Positions 7,654 to 17,798 of a stretch of DNA of 22,268 nt are shown here, in pieces. The translations under genes were made by a program, and so were the position numbers. The stretch's first letter is position 1, and every line of letters begins with the position of its first letter. The notes under the pieces are model-generated. The model saw only the letters and a program-made list of their open reading frames with translations. It had not been told where the DNA came from and did not search any database. Source of the DNA: DASZZV01 sp035544835 (GTDB lineage: Bacteria; Acidobacteriota; Thermoanaerobaculia; Gp7-AA8); assembly GCA_035544835.1 (NCBI GenBank), contig DASZZV010000109.1, forward strand, positions 1 to 22,268, read 5' to 3'.

Positions 7654-8862
7654 ATGCGTGTGACTCTCATTCTTCCCAGACGGCGTCATCAGGCGATCGA
7701 GGAACGTTACGCCCGGTGGCAGAGCGAACTTCAGTTGCGGCGGGCCGTTCAGCCTGCCGCGGTGCTCGAATATGAGCCCGGCGATCGATCGGTTCTCGAT
7801 GCGGTGGCGACCGAGCTCGTTCTCGTCGTGACGGATCCGTTGCTGGTCATGGAGTCGGGACTCCTCCCAATTCTGGAACGGACCCTCGCTGCGAACGACG
7901 TCGATGCCGTCGTGCCTCGTTCCAATGAATCGAATCACGGTACGCAGCAGCAGCCTCCGCATCGCCTTTACCTCACGCTTCGTCAGTTCGAGGAAGTGGC
8001 GCGCGAGATCTCGCAAGGTCCCGATGCCACGAAGGTAGTGACGTGGGACAACTCTGATCCCGTGCTTTATCTGGCACGGACGACATCGATCCGGGCAATC
8101 GTGACTCCCCTGGAGAAAGCGCTTTCAGGTCGCCGTGTGGCCGTGGCGTCGACCGGCTACGTTCATCGTTACTCCTCTCATCGAGGGCAACTCCGGCTGG
8201 ACCTCCTCGATCAGATCGACTCGAGCGCCCGTTCGATCCTAGAATTCGGTTGTGGCGAGGGGGCGCTCGGGGAGGCGCTCAAGAAAAGGCAGCAATGTCG
8301 CGTAGTCGGAATCGAGCTCGACCCGGAAGCCGGCGTAGTGGCCCGGCAGCGGCTCGATGCGGTCATCGCCGGTGATGTACGGGAACTGGTCGAGACCCTC
8401 GATGAGCAGTTCGACTGGATCGTCGGGGGCGACATCCTCGAGCACCTCGACGAGCCCTGGACCTTTCTGGGGCGTCTAAAGAGGGTCACGAAACCGGGCG
8501 GACGTCTGCTATTGAGTCTGCCGAATATCTCCAGCTGGCCGATCGTGGAGGATTTGATCCGAGGCCGTTTCGATTACGTCTACATGGGGATTCTGTGCGC
8601 TGGTCATGTGCGCTTCTTCACCCGGCAAACCATCGAGGACATGCTGGAGATGTCGGGCTGGGGCGTCGTCGCCGTCAATCCTCAGCCGCAGTTCGTTACG
8701 CCCGAGGGGCAGAGTGTGATGAAGGCGTTTCGTGATGCCGGGCTGGAGGTGTCGGAAAAGGATCTATCGACTCCTGGCTACTACGTGATCGCTGAAAATC
8801 GCGAGCTCCCTGTGATGAGTCTGCTGGCTGAGACTCCCGACTTGTCTGCCGCGTCGACATGA
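7654..8862 (+). CDS. SAM-dependent methyltransferase with an N-terminal GT-A-like domain
   Basis: Residues about 180-370 of this 402-residue protein form a class I methyltransferase. Motif I is ILEFGCGEGALGEAL (195-209), an acidic SAM-ribose position lies in VVGIELD, GGDILEHLDEP is the motif IV region, and KPGGRLLLSLPN resembles the UbiG/Methyltransf_23 group. The first 165 residues contain VLVVTDPLLVMESGLLPIL followed by DVDAVVP, which resembles the central part of a GT2-type glycosyltransferase but lacks an obvious DxD metal site, so this half may be inactive. The gene overlaps the next by ATGA (8859-8862), implying co-translation. It may methylate the growing or finished glycan exported by the Wzm/Wzt-like pair. 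The substrate is inferred from context only. Confidence 0.82.
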   Translation: MRVTLILPRRRHQAIEERYARWQSELQLRRAVQPAAVLEYEPGDRSVLDAVATELVLVVTDPLLVMESGLLPILERTLAANDVDAVVPRSNESNHGTQQQPPHRLYLTLRQFEEVAREISQGPDATKVVTWDNSDPVLYLARTTSIRAIVTPLEKALSGRRVAVASTGYVHRYSSHRGQLRLDLLDQIDSSARSILEFGCGEGALGEALKKRQQCRVVGIELDPEAGVVARQRLDAVIAGDVRELVETLDEQFDWIVGGDILEHLDEPWTFLGRLKRVTKPGGRLLLSLPNISSWPIVEDLIRGRFDYVYMGILCAGHVRFFTRQTIEDMLEMSGWGVVAVNPQPQFVTPEGQSVMKAFRDAGLEVSEKDLSTPGYYVIAENRELPVMSLLAETPDLSAAST

Positions 8863-10514
8863 CCAGCGTTCCCGAGGCGGAGGCCGGCGATTCCGTGTTT
8901 CTCCCGGAGCGGGCGGCCGTCACGGTTTCCGTCGCGACTATTGTGGCAACCGTAATGCTCTTTCACATCTCGGCGCTCAATGGATGGTGGCTAGCCGACG
9001 ATCCCCAGATCCTTCTGCAGGCTCGTCATTCATCGTTGAGGCAGATTTTCTTCTCGCCCCATCACTGGCGGGTTCTCTCCTCGTCGAACTTCACGCCACT
9101 GGTCACGCTTTCCTTCAAGGTGGATCTGGCATTGTTCGGTCTCGATGCGCGATGGTTCTTCGCCCATCAGCTGATTGCGCTCGCTCTGGCAGCGACGCTC
9201 CTCTTTTTTCTCGTTCGAAGGTATGCGGGCATTCTGATCGGGACGATTGCCGCAGTCCTCTTCGTCATCTCGCCGCAAGCCATTCTGCTGTCGCGGTTCC
9301 TGATGTTGCGTCATTACCTGGAAGGGCTCTGCTTCGCATTGGCGGCCCTGCTGGTCTGGGACGGCCGGCCATGGAAGCGGTGGGCCGCCCTGGTCGCGGC
9401 GCTGCTGTACCTGGCAGCACTTTGCGCGAAAGAGGTCTACGCGCCGCTTCCGATTCTCTTCCTCGTGATGAGCTTGAGACGCGGGGATCGCCCGCGGCAG
9501 ATCGTTCGAGATCTGATTCCCGCCGCGGCTGTTGCTGTTGTGTACATCGTCTGGCGGGGCTGGATGCTCGGTTCAGCGGGTGGGTACGGAGGTATTTCCG
9601 TCGCCGCCCTCAGTCGCCTTCCGATGGTGGTGGCGTCGGCAGCCTTCGGTCACCAGCGGTGGGAGATCGTCATCGTCCTATGTGTAGCGCTCGCTCTCCT
9701 GATCGAATCCTTGCTGGCGGCTCCGAAGCGCGGAGCGGTTCTGCTCATCGGGACAGCGGTCATGGTGATGCTGCCGCTGATTCCTGTGGCGGCGCAATTC
9801 GAGAACCGGTATGCACTGGTAGCCTTCGTATCCCTCCTTGTGCTCGGAGCCTGCGCTGCTGCGTCGGCTCCATGGCGGGTCGCTCGCTATCTGTACGCAC
9901 TGCTTTTCTTTCCCCTTCTGGCGGGCGGACAGAATCAGCGCGTCACGGCAGAGGGCCAGAGCCAGCTCATGATCGGCGAGGGGCGATACGTTTCGGAACG
10001 GCCGGCAAGCTCCCCGACTCTGCTGGCGCAATCTCCCGGCTGGTACCTGGAAGGTCTGACTGATCTCCGGCGGGAGATGAAGGGCGAGTCGGCTCCCTCG
10101 ATTCTGCTATCGGTATATCCGCTGTATCTCGCGGGGAATCATGAAGGGGTGGTGCAGTGCATCGCGGACTGCCGGGAGGTAGCACCGATCTCAGATGCCC
10201 TGCGTGAGGAAGGAGCTCGAAAGGGAAAGGGCTTCCGGAGCGACCTGCCGATGCGCGTGCGGATCGAGAAGAAAGGTGACGACTTCTACTGGGATCTTGC
10301 CCCCAACGACGGCGGGTGGGTCTTCCTGAGCTTTCCCGACTACGACGAGTTCCCGATCCCGGCCAGCGGATGGAGACGGCTGCCTGAGAATGAGGGTAGG
10401 CAGCTGTTCCGGATCTTTCATGAGAACGGCGACGGGTTGTGGGCGATTACACCGCCGCTCGAAGTACCAGCGCCGGGTCATAGGCTGGTCTGGCAGAATG
10501 GGTCTCTCCGATGA
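8859..10514 (+). CDS. Multispanning membrane protein, probable GT-C glycosyltransferase
   Basis: The 551-residue protein has about ten hydrophobic helices within residues 20-365, then a soluble C-terminal region of about 180 residues. An acidic motif, WWLADDP, sits just after the first helix, as in GT-C enzymes that use lipid-phosphate sugars (the dolichyl-phosphate mannosyltransferase/GT39-like group). Its start overlaps the methyltransferase stop (ATGA) and its stop overlaps the start of the CPXCG gene (ATGA), so these three genes form a tight unit. It probably transfers a sugar from a polyprenyl carrier on the periplasmic face. The soluble tail has no recognised domain. The assignment rests on topology and the acidic motif, not on a clear family signature. 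Confidence 0.7.
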   Translation: MTSVPEAEAGDSVFLPERAAVTVSVATIVATVMLFHISALNGWWLADDPQILLQARHSSLRQIFFSPHHWRVLSSSNFTPLVTLSFKVDLALFGLDARWFFAHQLIALALAATLLFFLVRRYAGILIGTIAAVLFVISPQAILLSRFLMLRHYLEGLCFALAALLVWDGRPWKRWAALVAALLYLAALCAKEVYAPLPILFLVMSLRRGDRPRQIVRDLIPAAAVAVVYIVWRGWMLGSAGGYGGISVAALSRLPMVVASAAFGHQRWEIVIVLCVALALLIESLLAAPKRGAVLLIGTAVMVMLPLIPVAAQFENRYALVAFVSLLVLGACAAASAPWRVARYLYALLFFPLLAGGQNQRVTAEGQSQLMIGEGRYVSERPASSPTLLAQSPGWYLEGLTDLRREMKGESAPSILLSVYPLYLAGNHEGVVQCIADCREVAPISDALREEGARKGKGFRSDLPMRVRIEKKGDDFYWDLAPNDGGWVFLSFPDYDEFPIPASGWRRLPENEGRQLFRIFHENGDGLWAITPPLEVPAPGHRLVWQNGSLR

Positions 10515-10687
10515 TTTATCAGATCTTCTGCCCGCACTGCGGCGAACCGAATGAGATCTTCGTCGACCTGGCCGGAGGCTCGCCTCAGGAGTATGTCGAG
10601 GACTGTCAGGTCTGCTGCAGCCCATGGGCGGTTCGCGTTACTATCGACGGTGACGGTGATCTGCATGTCGATGTCGAACAAAGCTGA
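10511..10687 (+). CDS. CPXCG-motif cysteine-rich small protein
   Basis: A 58-residue gene starts at ATG 10511, overlapping the preceding stop by four bases, and ends at TGA 10685-10687. The product begins MIYQIFCPHCGE and has C7-x2-C10 and C32-x2-C35-C36, followed by an acidic GDGDLHVDVE end. Around the cysteines it reads GGSPQEYVEDCQVCCSPW, which closely matches the widespread CPXCG-motif family of small proteins, with zinc presumably bound by the cysteines. Its function is unknown in the family. The translational overlap suggests expression with the membrane glycosyltransferase, although these small genes occur in many contexts. Confidence 0.88.
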   Translation: MIYQIFCPHCGEPNEIFVDLAGGSPQEYVEDCQVCCSPWAVRVTIDGDGDLHVDVEQS

Positions 10688-10710
10688 CAGCTGATGCGCG
10701 GGAACTCTGG

Positions 10711-10719
10711 TGTTATAGT
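10711..10719 (+). promoter_or_regulatory. Extended -10 promoter of the H1-like gene
   Basis: TGT followed by TATAGT makes an extended -10 element, with a weak -35 (CTGATG, 10691-10696) at a 17-base spacing. It would give a leader of about 60 bases with a strong AAGGAG (10778-10783) before ATG 10789. Confidence 0.5.
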
Positions 10720-10788
10720 TTTGCCACTCGAACAATTGGATAAACGTTGTTGAACGCCGTCTCTCCAGACCAGTAAAAAGGAGTCGCT

Positions 10789-11619
10789 ATGGCCGCATCC
10801 AGGAAGAGTTCCTCCAAGTCACGCAGTTCTCGTGGTGGATCTTCGAAGAGCTCAAGTAAGAAGAGCGCCGCTAAGAAGAGGCCGGCTAAGAAGAGGCCGG
10901 CTAAGAAGAGTGCCCCTAAGAAGAGTGCCCCTAAGAAGAGGCCGGCTAAGAAGAGTGCGGCCAGGAAGAGTGCCGCTAAGAAGAGGCCGGCTAGGAAGAG
11001 TGCAGCTAAGAAGAGCCCGGCCAGGAAGAGTGCAGCTAAGAAGAGCCCGGCTAAAAAGAGCGTGGCCAGGAAGAGTGCCGCTAAGAAGAGCCCGGCTAAA
11101 AAGAGTGCAGCCAGGAAGAGTCCTGCTAAGAAGAGCGCGACTAAGAAGAGTGCTTCACGCAGTTCTTCGACGAAACGCCCGGCCAGCTCCGCCAAGACAC
11201 CTGCGCGAAAACCCTTGCCAGCCCGAAGCAGCGCGAAGAAGGGCGCCTCGACCGCGCGCACTGCGGCTCCCCGGAGCGCGGCAGTGGGGAAGTCCCCGAA
11301 GCAGCCGGCCCCAGCACCAGCCCCACCCCCAGCTTCGGCAATCAGAAGCAGCTCGACCTTTTCCCGCCCCTCGGCGCCTAAGAGCTCTATCCGTCCCAGC
11401 ACTGCGCCGGCGACGGAGTCGCGGCCAAGGGAGATGATGATTCCACCGCGCAGCGGTCGGGCCGAAGACATGAGCTCGACCACGGAGACTCCGTCCGGCG
11501 GTGGCGAAGCAGTCGAGCTTTCAGACGACGAAGACTTCGATGGCACCGAGCCCGAGGTAATGCAGGGCGAGCGCAATCTCGGTGAGTTCAGCAGCGCCGA
11601 CGACGACTCAGATTACTGA
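10789..11619 (+). CDS. Histone H1-like lysine-rich repeat protein with acidic tail
   Basis: The 276-residue protein begins with a Ser/Lys/Arg stretch, then carries 20 tandem pentapeptides of the form K-K-S/R-A/P-A (residues 24-123), resembling the C-terminal tail of histone H1 and bacterial AlgP/Hc-like proteins. A Ser/Pro/Ala-rich basic linker follows. The last 45 residues are markedly acidic (VELSDDEDFDG, ADDDSDY). The basic part should bind DNA or RNA without a folded domain, and the acidic tail might modulate this by self-contact. The gene has its own extended -10 promoter, a strong AAGGAG and a hairpin terminator, so it is a single-gene unit. The repeats are encoded by 15-base units (AAGAAGAGTGCCGCT and variants) that could expand or contract. 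The role in nucleoid packing is inferred. Confidence 0.85.
   Translation: MAASRKSSSKSRSSRGGSSKSSSKKSAAKKRPAKKRPAKKSAPKKSAPKKRPAKKSAARKSAAKKRPARKSAAKKSPARKSAAKKSPAKKSVARKSAAKKSPAKKSAARKSPAKKSATKKSASRSSSTKRPASSAKTPARKPLPARSSAKKGASTARTAAPRSAAVGKSPKQPAPAPAPPPASAIRSSSTFSRPSAPKSSIRPSTAPATESRPREMMIPPRSGRAEDMSSTTETPSGGGEAVELSDDEDFDGTEPEVMQGERNLGEFSSADDDSDY
10858..11157 (+). repeat. Twenty 15-base tandem coding repeats
   Basis: The sequence is an uninterrupted array of 15-base units built on AAGAAGAG followed by Ala/Pro codons. Each unit encodes KKSAA, KKRPA, RKSAA, KKSPA or a close variant. Some neighbouring units are identical at the DNA level (KKRPA pair at 10873, KKSAP pair at 10903), which suggests recent duplication. 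Confidence 0.92.
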
Positions 11620-11643
11620 GGATATCGAGATCGCTGAGGTTTG

Positions 11644-11675
11644 TGAGGCGGCCTCTGGCCGCCTCATTTCGTTTT
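11644..11675 (+). terminator. Rho-independent terminator of the H1-like gene
   Basis: A perfect 10-base-pair stem (TGAGGCGGCC with GGCCGCCTCA) and TCT loop is followed by TTTCGTTTT. It starts 25 bases after the stop codon. Confidence 0.8.
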
Positions 11676-11700
11676 GGAGGACGGGACGGGGTTCAGCGCG

Positions 11701-11832
11701 AGGTCGGCCTCTTGTGTGGCACAGGCACTCTTGCCTGTGTGTCGGCCGTCGAGGCCGACCTCTCTGTGAATCGCAGCAGGAACGCCGCGGCTCGACGCCG
11801 CGGCACACAGGCAAGAGTGCCTGTGCCACACA
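11701..11832. repeat. Cloverleaf-like inverted-repeat element A
   Basis: The outer arms at 11713-11741 and 11804-11832 are perfectly complementary over 29 bases (GTGTGGCACAGGCACTC...). Inside are two separate hairpins, GTCGGCC/GGCCGAC (11741-11759) and CCGCGG/CCGCGG (about 11784-11803). An 11-base copy, AGGTCGGCCTC, precedes the element at 11701 and pairs with 11751-11761. The sequence lies between the H1-like terminator and the end of the AhbA/B-like gene and contains no gene. Confidence 0.85.
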
Positions 11833-11867
11833 GGCAACTGGTCACGGTCAGCCCGCTCGAAGATTCC

Positions 11868-13034
11868 TTACTCCCCGCCGGCTTCTTCGCCTGGTTCGGC
11901 GCGGAACTTCTCCGGGTCGACGTTCATCGACCTGCTCCAGTCGCGGTAGGCAAACGGTGAAATCTCAGACGGTTTGATCTCGCTTCTACCACCCCAGAAG
12001 ACGTTGGTATAACTCACGGGGATTCCCGCTTCGGCGAGGTGCTCGTCAATCGCTGCCTTGTGTTGCAGGACGACCTGTTTGTCGGTCCCGTGCGCGACGG
12101 CCATGATGTTTACATTGTTGAATTCCGCCCCGCCCTCGCGCCAGTAGCAGTGGGTGAGGATGTGATGGCGGCCTGCCTCCTTGCCGGCCTCCATTTCGCG
12201 ACCGGGAGGAACGGCCCAGTGGAACAGCGCGTTAAAGCGTGTCACCCGTTCTCCGGTGGTCAACTGCTTGACGTGTTCGAGAAAGGTTGAAAAACGCCCG
12301 ATCACTTTCCGTCTCTGAAGGTCCTCGGCGGCTTTGAGAAACTCATCGAGCGACACTCCGGCCTCGGCAGCGCGCGCCTCCCAGAGATTCTCGACCAGTT
12401 CCTCGGAGCGGAACTCCCGCTTCAGAGCGACCAGGACCTGCCATTCCCTTTCGGTGAGCTGCACGAAGGATGTGTCCTTGACCTCTGCCGGCTGGTCGGA
12501 TCGGCTGCCGGGAGTCATGTCTTTGCGGCGCACGTGGCCAACGCCGAGTGCGAAAATCCTCTTTGCAGGCATGACGCGGAAGTGTTCGGCGCCGGTGAGC
12601 TCTGCGAGAAAGGCGCAGTGTTTCTGAATCGAATAACCCTGCGGAACTTTCACCGTGGTCCAAAGCCGGTAGTTTGAGCCGGGTGTTACGGCGTCGGTAG
12701 ATCGGGTGACGACATGGCCGGAGAAGGGGTCCTTCTGAAACATGAAGTCGAAAGCCGGCTCGATGCGATCGGCCGGAAGCTGCCAGGCGACGAGAGCGCC
12801 GCGAGCCAGGTTCGTCGCCATCAACGTCTGGCGGACGCGCCGGATGGTTCCCGCTTCCAGCATAGCCTGAATACGCTCGATGACGGTCGGAAGCCCGACT
12901 CCGGACTTGTCGGCGATCTCCCGGAGAGGATTGCGAACGAAGCCCTCGATGCGATCCTCGGAAATGGCCAGGATCTTCGCGTTGATGGGATCGGTATGCG
13001 CGACCGGAATTGCGGCCGTAATGATTTCAGTCAT
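11868..13034 (-). CDS. Tandem Lrp/AsnC-like protein resembling fused siroheme decarboxylase subunits AhbA/AhbB
   Basis: The 388-residue protein consists of two similar halves, each with a winged helix followed by an AsnC-type alpha/beta domain. Half one (about 15-175) has NPLREIADKSGVGLPTVIERI and ends VMPAKRIFALGV. Half two (about 190-350) has VIGRFSTFLEHVK and HHILTHCYWR, which match the RR(F)G...LxH and SHCYxR motifs of AhbB and NirD/L/G/H proteins. These enzymes decarboxylate siroheme to didecarboxysiroheme on the way to heme or heme d1, normally as two subunits. Here both are apparently on one chain. No ahbC, ahbD or nir gene is in view, so a regulatory or heme-sensing role cannot be excluded. 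A TAGAAT lies 6 bases upstream of the ATG with no Shine-Dalgarno, suggesting a leaderless message. Confidence 0.75.
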   Translation of the reverse strand: MTEIITAAIPVAHTDPINAKILAISEDRIEGFVRNPLREIADKSGVGLPTVIERIQAMLEAGTIRRVRQTLMATNLARGALVAWQLPADRIEPAFDFMFQKDPFSGHVVTRSTDAVTPGSNYRLWTTVKVPQGYSIQKHCAFLAELTGAEHFRVMPAKRIFALGVGHVRRKDMTPGSRSDQPAEVKDTSFVQLTEREWQVLVALKREFRSEELVENLWEARAAEAGVSLDEFLKAAEDLQRRKVIGRFSTFLEHVKQLTTGERVTRFNALFHWAVPPGREMEAGKEAGRHHILTHCYWREGGAEFNNVNIMAVAHGTDKQVVLQHKAAIDEHLAEAGIPVSYTNVFWGGRSEIKPSEISPFAYRDWSRSMNVDPEKFRAEPGEEAGGE

Positions 13035-13054
13035 GGGCGAATTCTATCGTCATA

Positions 13055-13195
13055 CGATTGTCGAAGTGGCGACATCTTGTCTCCTGGTCGGCGCCATCCC
13101 GTGGCGCCGTGTGTTGCGGATGCGAAGATCTCGAAAGGACGGCGGCGCGGGACGCCGCCGAGCCAGGCGACAAGATGTCGCCACTCCGACAATCG
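13055..13195. repeat. Cloverleaf-like inverted-repeat element B
   Basis: Arms at 13055-13087 and 13163-13195 match at 31 of 33 positions (CGATTGTCGAAGTGGCGACA...). Inside are two GC hairpins, GGCGCCA/TGGCGCC (about 13090-13107) and GGCGGCG/CGCCGCC (about 13141-13159). The architecture equals that of element A although the sequence differs. The left arm overlaps the promoter region of the AhbA/B-like gene. Confidence 0.87.
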
Positions 13196-13204
13196 CTCTG
13201 GCCC

Positions 13205-13231
13205 TTGCGCGAGCCTCTTTCATGCTAGACT
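13205..13231 (+). promoter_or_regulatory. Promoter of the metH leader
   Basis: TGC followed by TAGACT (13223-13231) forms an extended -10 element, with TTGCGC at 13205-13210 as a poorly spaced -35 (15 bases). Transcription would start near 13238, immediately before the first stem of the putative riboswitch. Confidence 0.5.
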
Positions 13232-13238
13232 TTCCCGC

Positions 13239-13290
13239 TACTGGATTGAGTTGGGGCCGCTTGCAACCAGTATAAAAAAAGCTAAAGTCG
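13239..13290 (+). ncRNA. Probable SAM-II riboswitch aptamer
   Basis: The H-type pseudoknot layout fits the SAM-II class. P1 pairs TACTGG (13239-13244) with CCAGTA (13267-13272). The loop holds ATTGAG and then CCGCTTGCAA (13257-13266). After an A-rich linker comes GCTAAAG (13281-13287), which can pair back with the loop (GC with GC, GGC with GTC). The words GCTTGCA and GCTAAA, their spacing, and the P1 placement are what I recall of the SAM-II consensus. Its place upstream of metH fits feedback by SAM. P2 pairing is short, so this is a probable rather than certain call. Confidence 0.68.
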
Positions 13291-13321
13291 CCGGCGCGTA
13301 GTCCAAGCGACGACTTTCCCT

Positions 13322-13352
13322 GCCCCACGCTGAGAAGCGTGGGCTTTTTTTT
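13322..13352 (+). terminator. Intrinsic terminator in the metH leader (likely riboswitch expression platform)
   Basis: CCCACGCT (13324-13331) pairs with AGCGTGGG (13336-13343) around a GAGA loop and is followed by eight T residues (13345-13352). It lies about 70 bases before the metH start, so it is an attenuator rather than an end-of-gene terminator. TGGGGC in the aptamer loop (13252-13257) can pair with GCCCCA (13322-13327), which would block the terminator stem. A second hairpin, AAAGTCG/CGACTTT (13284-13290 with 13311-13317), competes for the 3' strand of the aptamer. Confidence 0.85.
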
Positions 13353-13421
13353 GCTGCAAGCAAGCTTGGCACAGATGCGCCGGGTATCGGCGTGCTCTGC
13401 GCGCCCGACAGGGATGGGACG

Positions 13422-17158
<3,737 letters not shown>

Positions 17159-17162
<4 letters not shown>

Positions 17163-17647
17163 CGCCCCATCTGATCGTTCAGGTTCTGCACCAGGACCTG
17201 GCGGAAGCGTCCCGCCGACGATGTAAAGAAAGCAATGGCACGGATAGAGACTGGGCCATTGGCACCAAGGATCGTGTCCTCGACCTCGACCTGGACCCAG
17301 AACTGAAATTCTCCGACCTGGTTCGGAGCGATCACCTTGCCGATCGAATGATCCCCGGAGGGGATTGTGTAGGCACCGCTTCCCATCGACTGAACCTCGA
17401 CGCGATCGAGTGTCAGCGGCTCGGAGGAGGTGTTGAGAACGCGGATGGAGAGCCTAACGGACCTGGCGCCGGTCTCATGCCGGGCTACGATCGGGGTGCC
17501 GCCGACCTGCGAGATATGGATGTCGGGCTCGCTGAGAGTCTCTGGAACTTTTTCCATGTAACCGGAGCCTTTATTTGTTCCTGTCGAGGAGCAGGCCACG
17601 GCCACCAGGGTGAGAATGAGGGGAGCGAGAAACTTTTTGAGATTCAT
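17159..17647 (-). CDS. Predicted lipoprotein of unknown function
   Basis: The 162-residue product has a lipoprotein signal (MNLKKFLAPLILTLVAVAC) with Cys19 as the lipid-modified residue, then a Ser/Thr/Gly-rich spacer. A beta-rich domain (about 40-160) follows, containing RLSIRVLNTSSEPLTLDRVEV and FQFWVQVEVED; this resembles immunoglobulin-like folds that deal with conserved backbone beta strands. I chose ATG 17647 over ATG 17653 because AAGGAG lies seven bases upstream of the former but only one base from the latter. No family was recognised. The gene converges on metH with a four-base overlap and lies downstream of the TPR gene, but a terminator separates the two. Confidence 0.75.
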
Positions 17648-17753
17648 GTGCATACTCCTTACCGAGGATCAACATCGCCAGGAGCAGGTTTTGTTTCGCC
17701 AGGTAGAGACGTTCATCAGTCTGGAACACGCCACTAGAGACCAGCAATGAAAA

Positions 17754-17773
17754 GGGGAGCGTTTCCGCTCCCC
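17754..17773 (-). terminator. Rho-independent terminator of the TPR gene
   Basis: GGGGAGCG (17754-17761) pairs perfectly with CGCTCCCC (17766-17773). Read on the minus strand it is followed by TTTT, and it lies 25 bases after the stop of the TPR gene. Confidence 0.82.
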
Positions 17774-17798
17774 GATTAGTATTTTCTGGAAATGAATT

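Noticed and set aside
8984..10063. A 359-codon forward frame inside the GT-C-like gene
   Set aside because: Composition is Arg/Gly/Ser-rich with no domain, whereas the overlapping frame encodes clear membrane helices and is coupled at both ends.
10713..11576. A 287-codon antisense frame in the H1-like gene, rich in LFLAALFLAG repeats that look like membrane helices
   Set aside because: It is the mirror image of the AAGAAG-based repeats. It has no ribosome binding site and the forward gene has promoter, Shine-Dalgarno and terminator.
13239..13290. SAM-I, SAM-IV, SAH or cobalamin riboswitch upstream of metH
   Set aside because: GCAACC and GCTAAA are shared words with SAM-I, but the four-way junction, kink-turn and GGTGCTAA segments are missing, and no B12-box or SAH core was found. 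The short pseudoknot spacing fits SAM-II.
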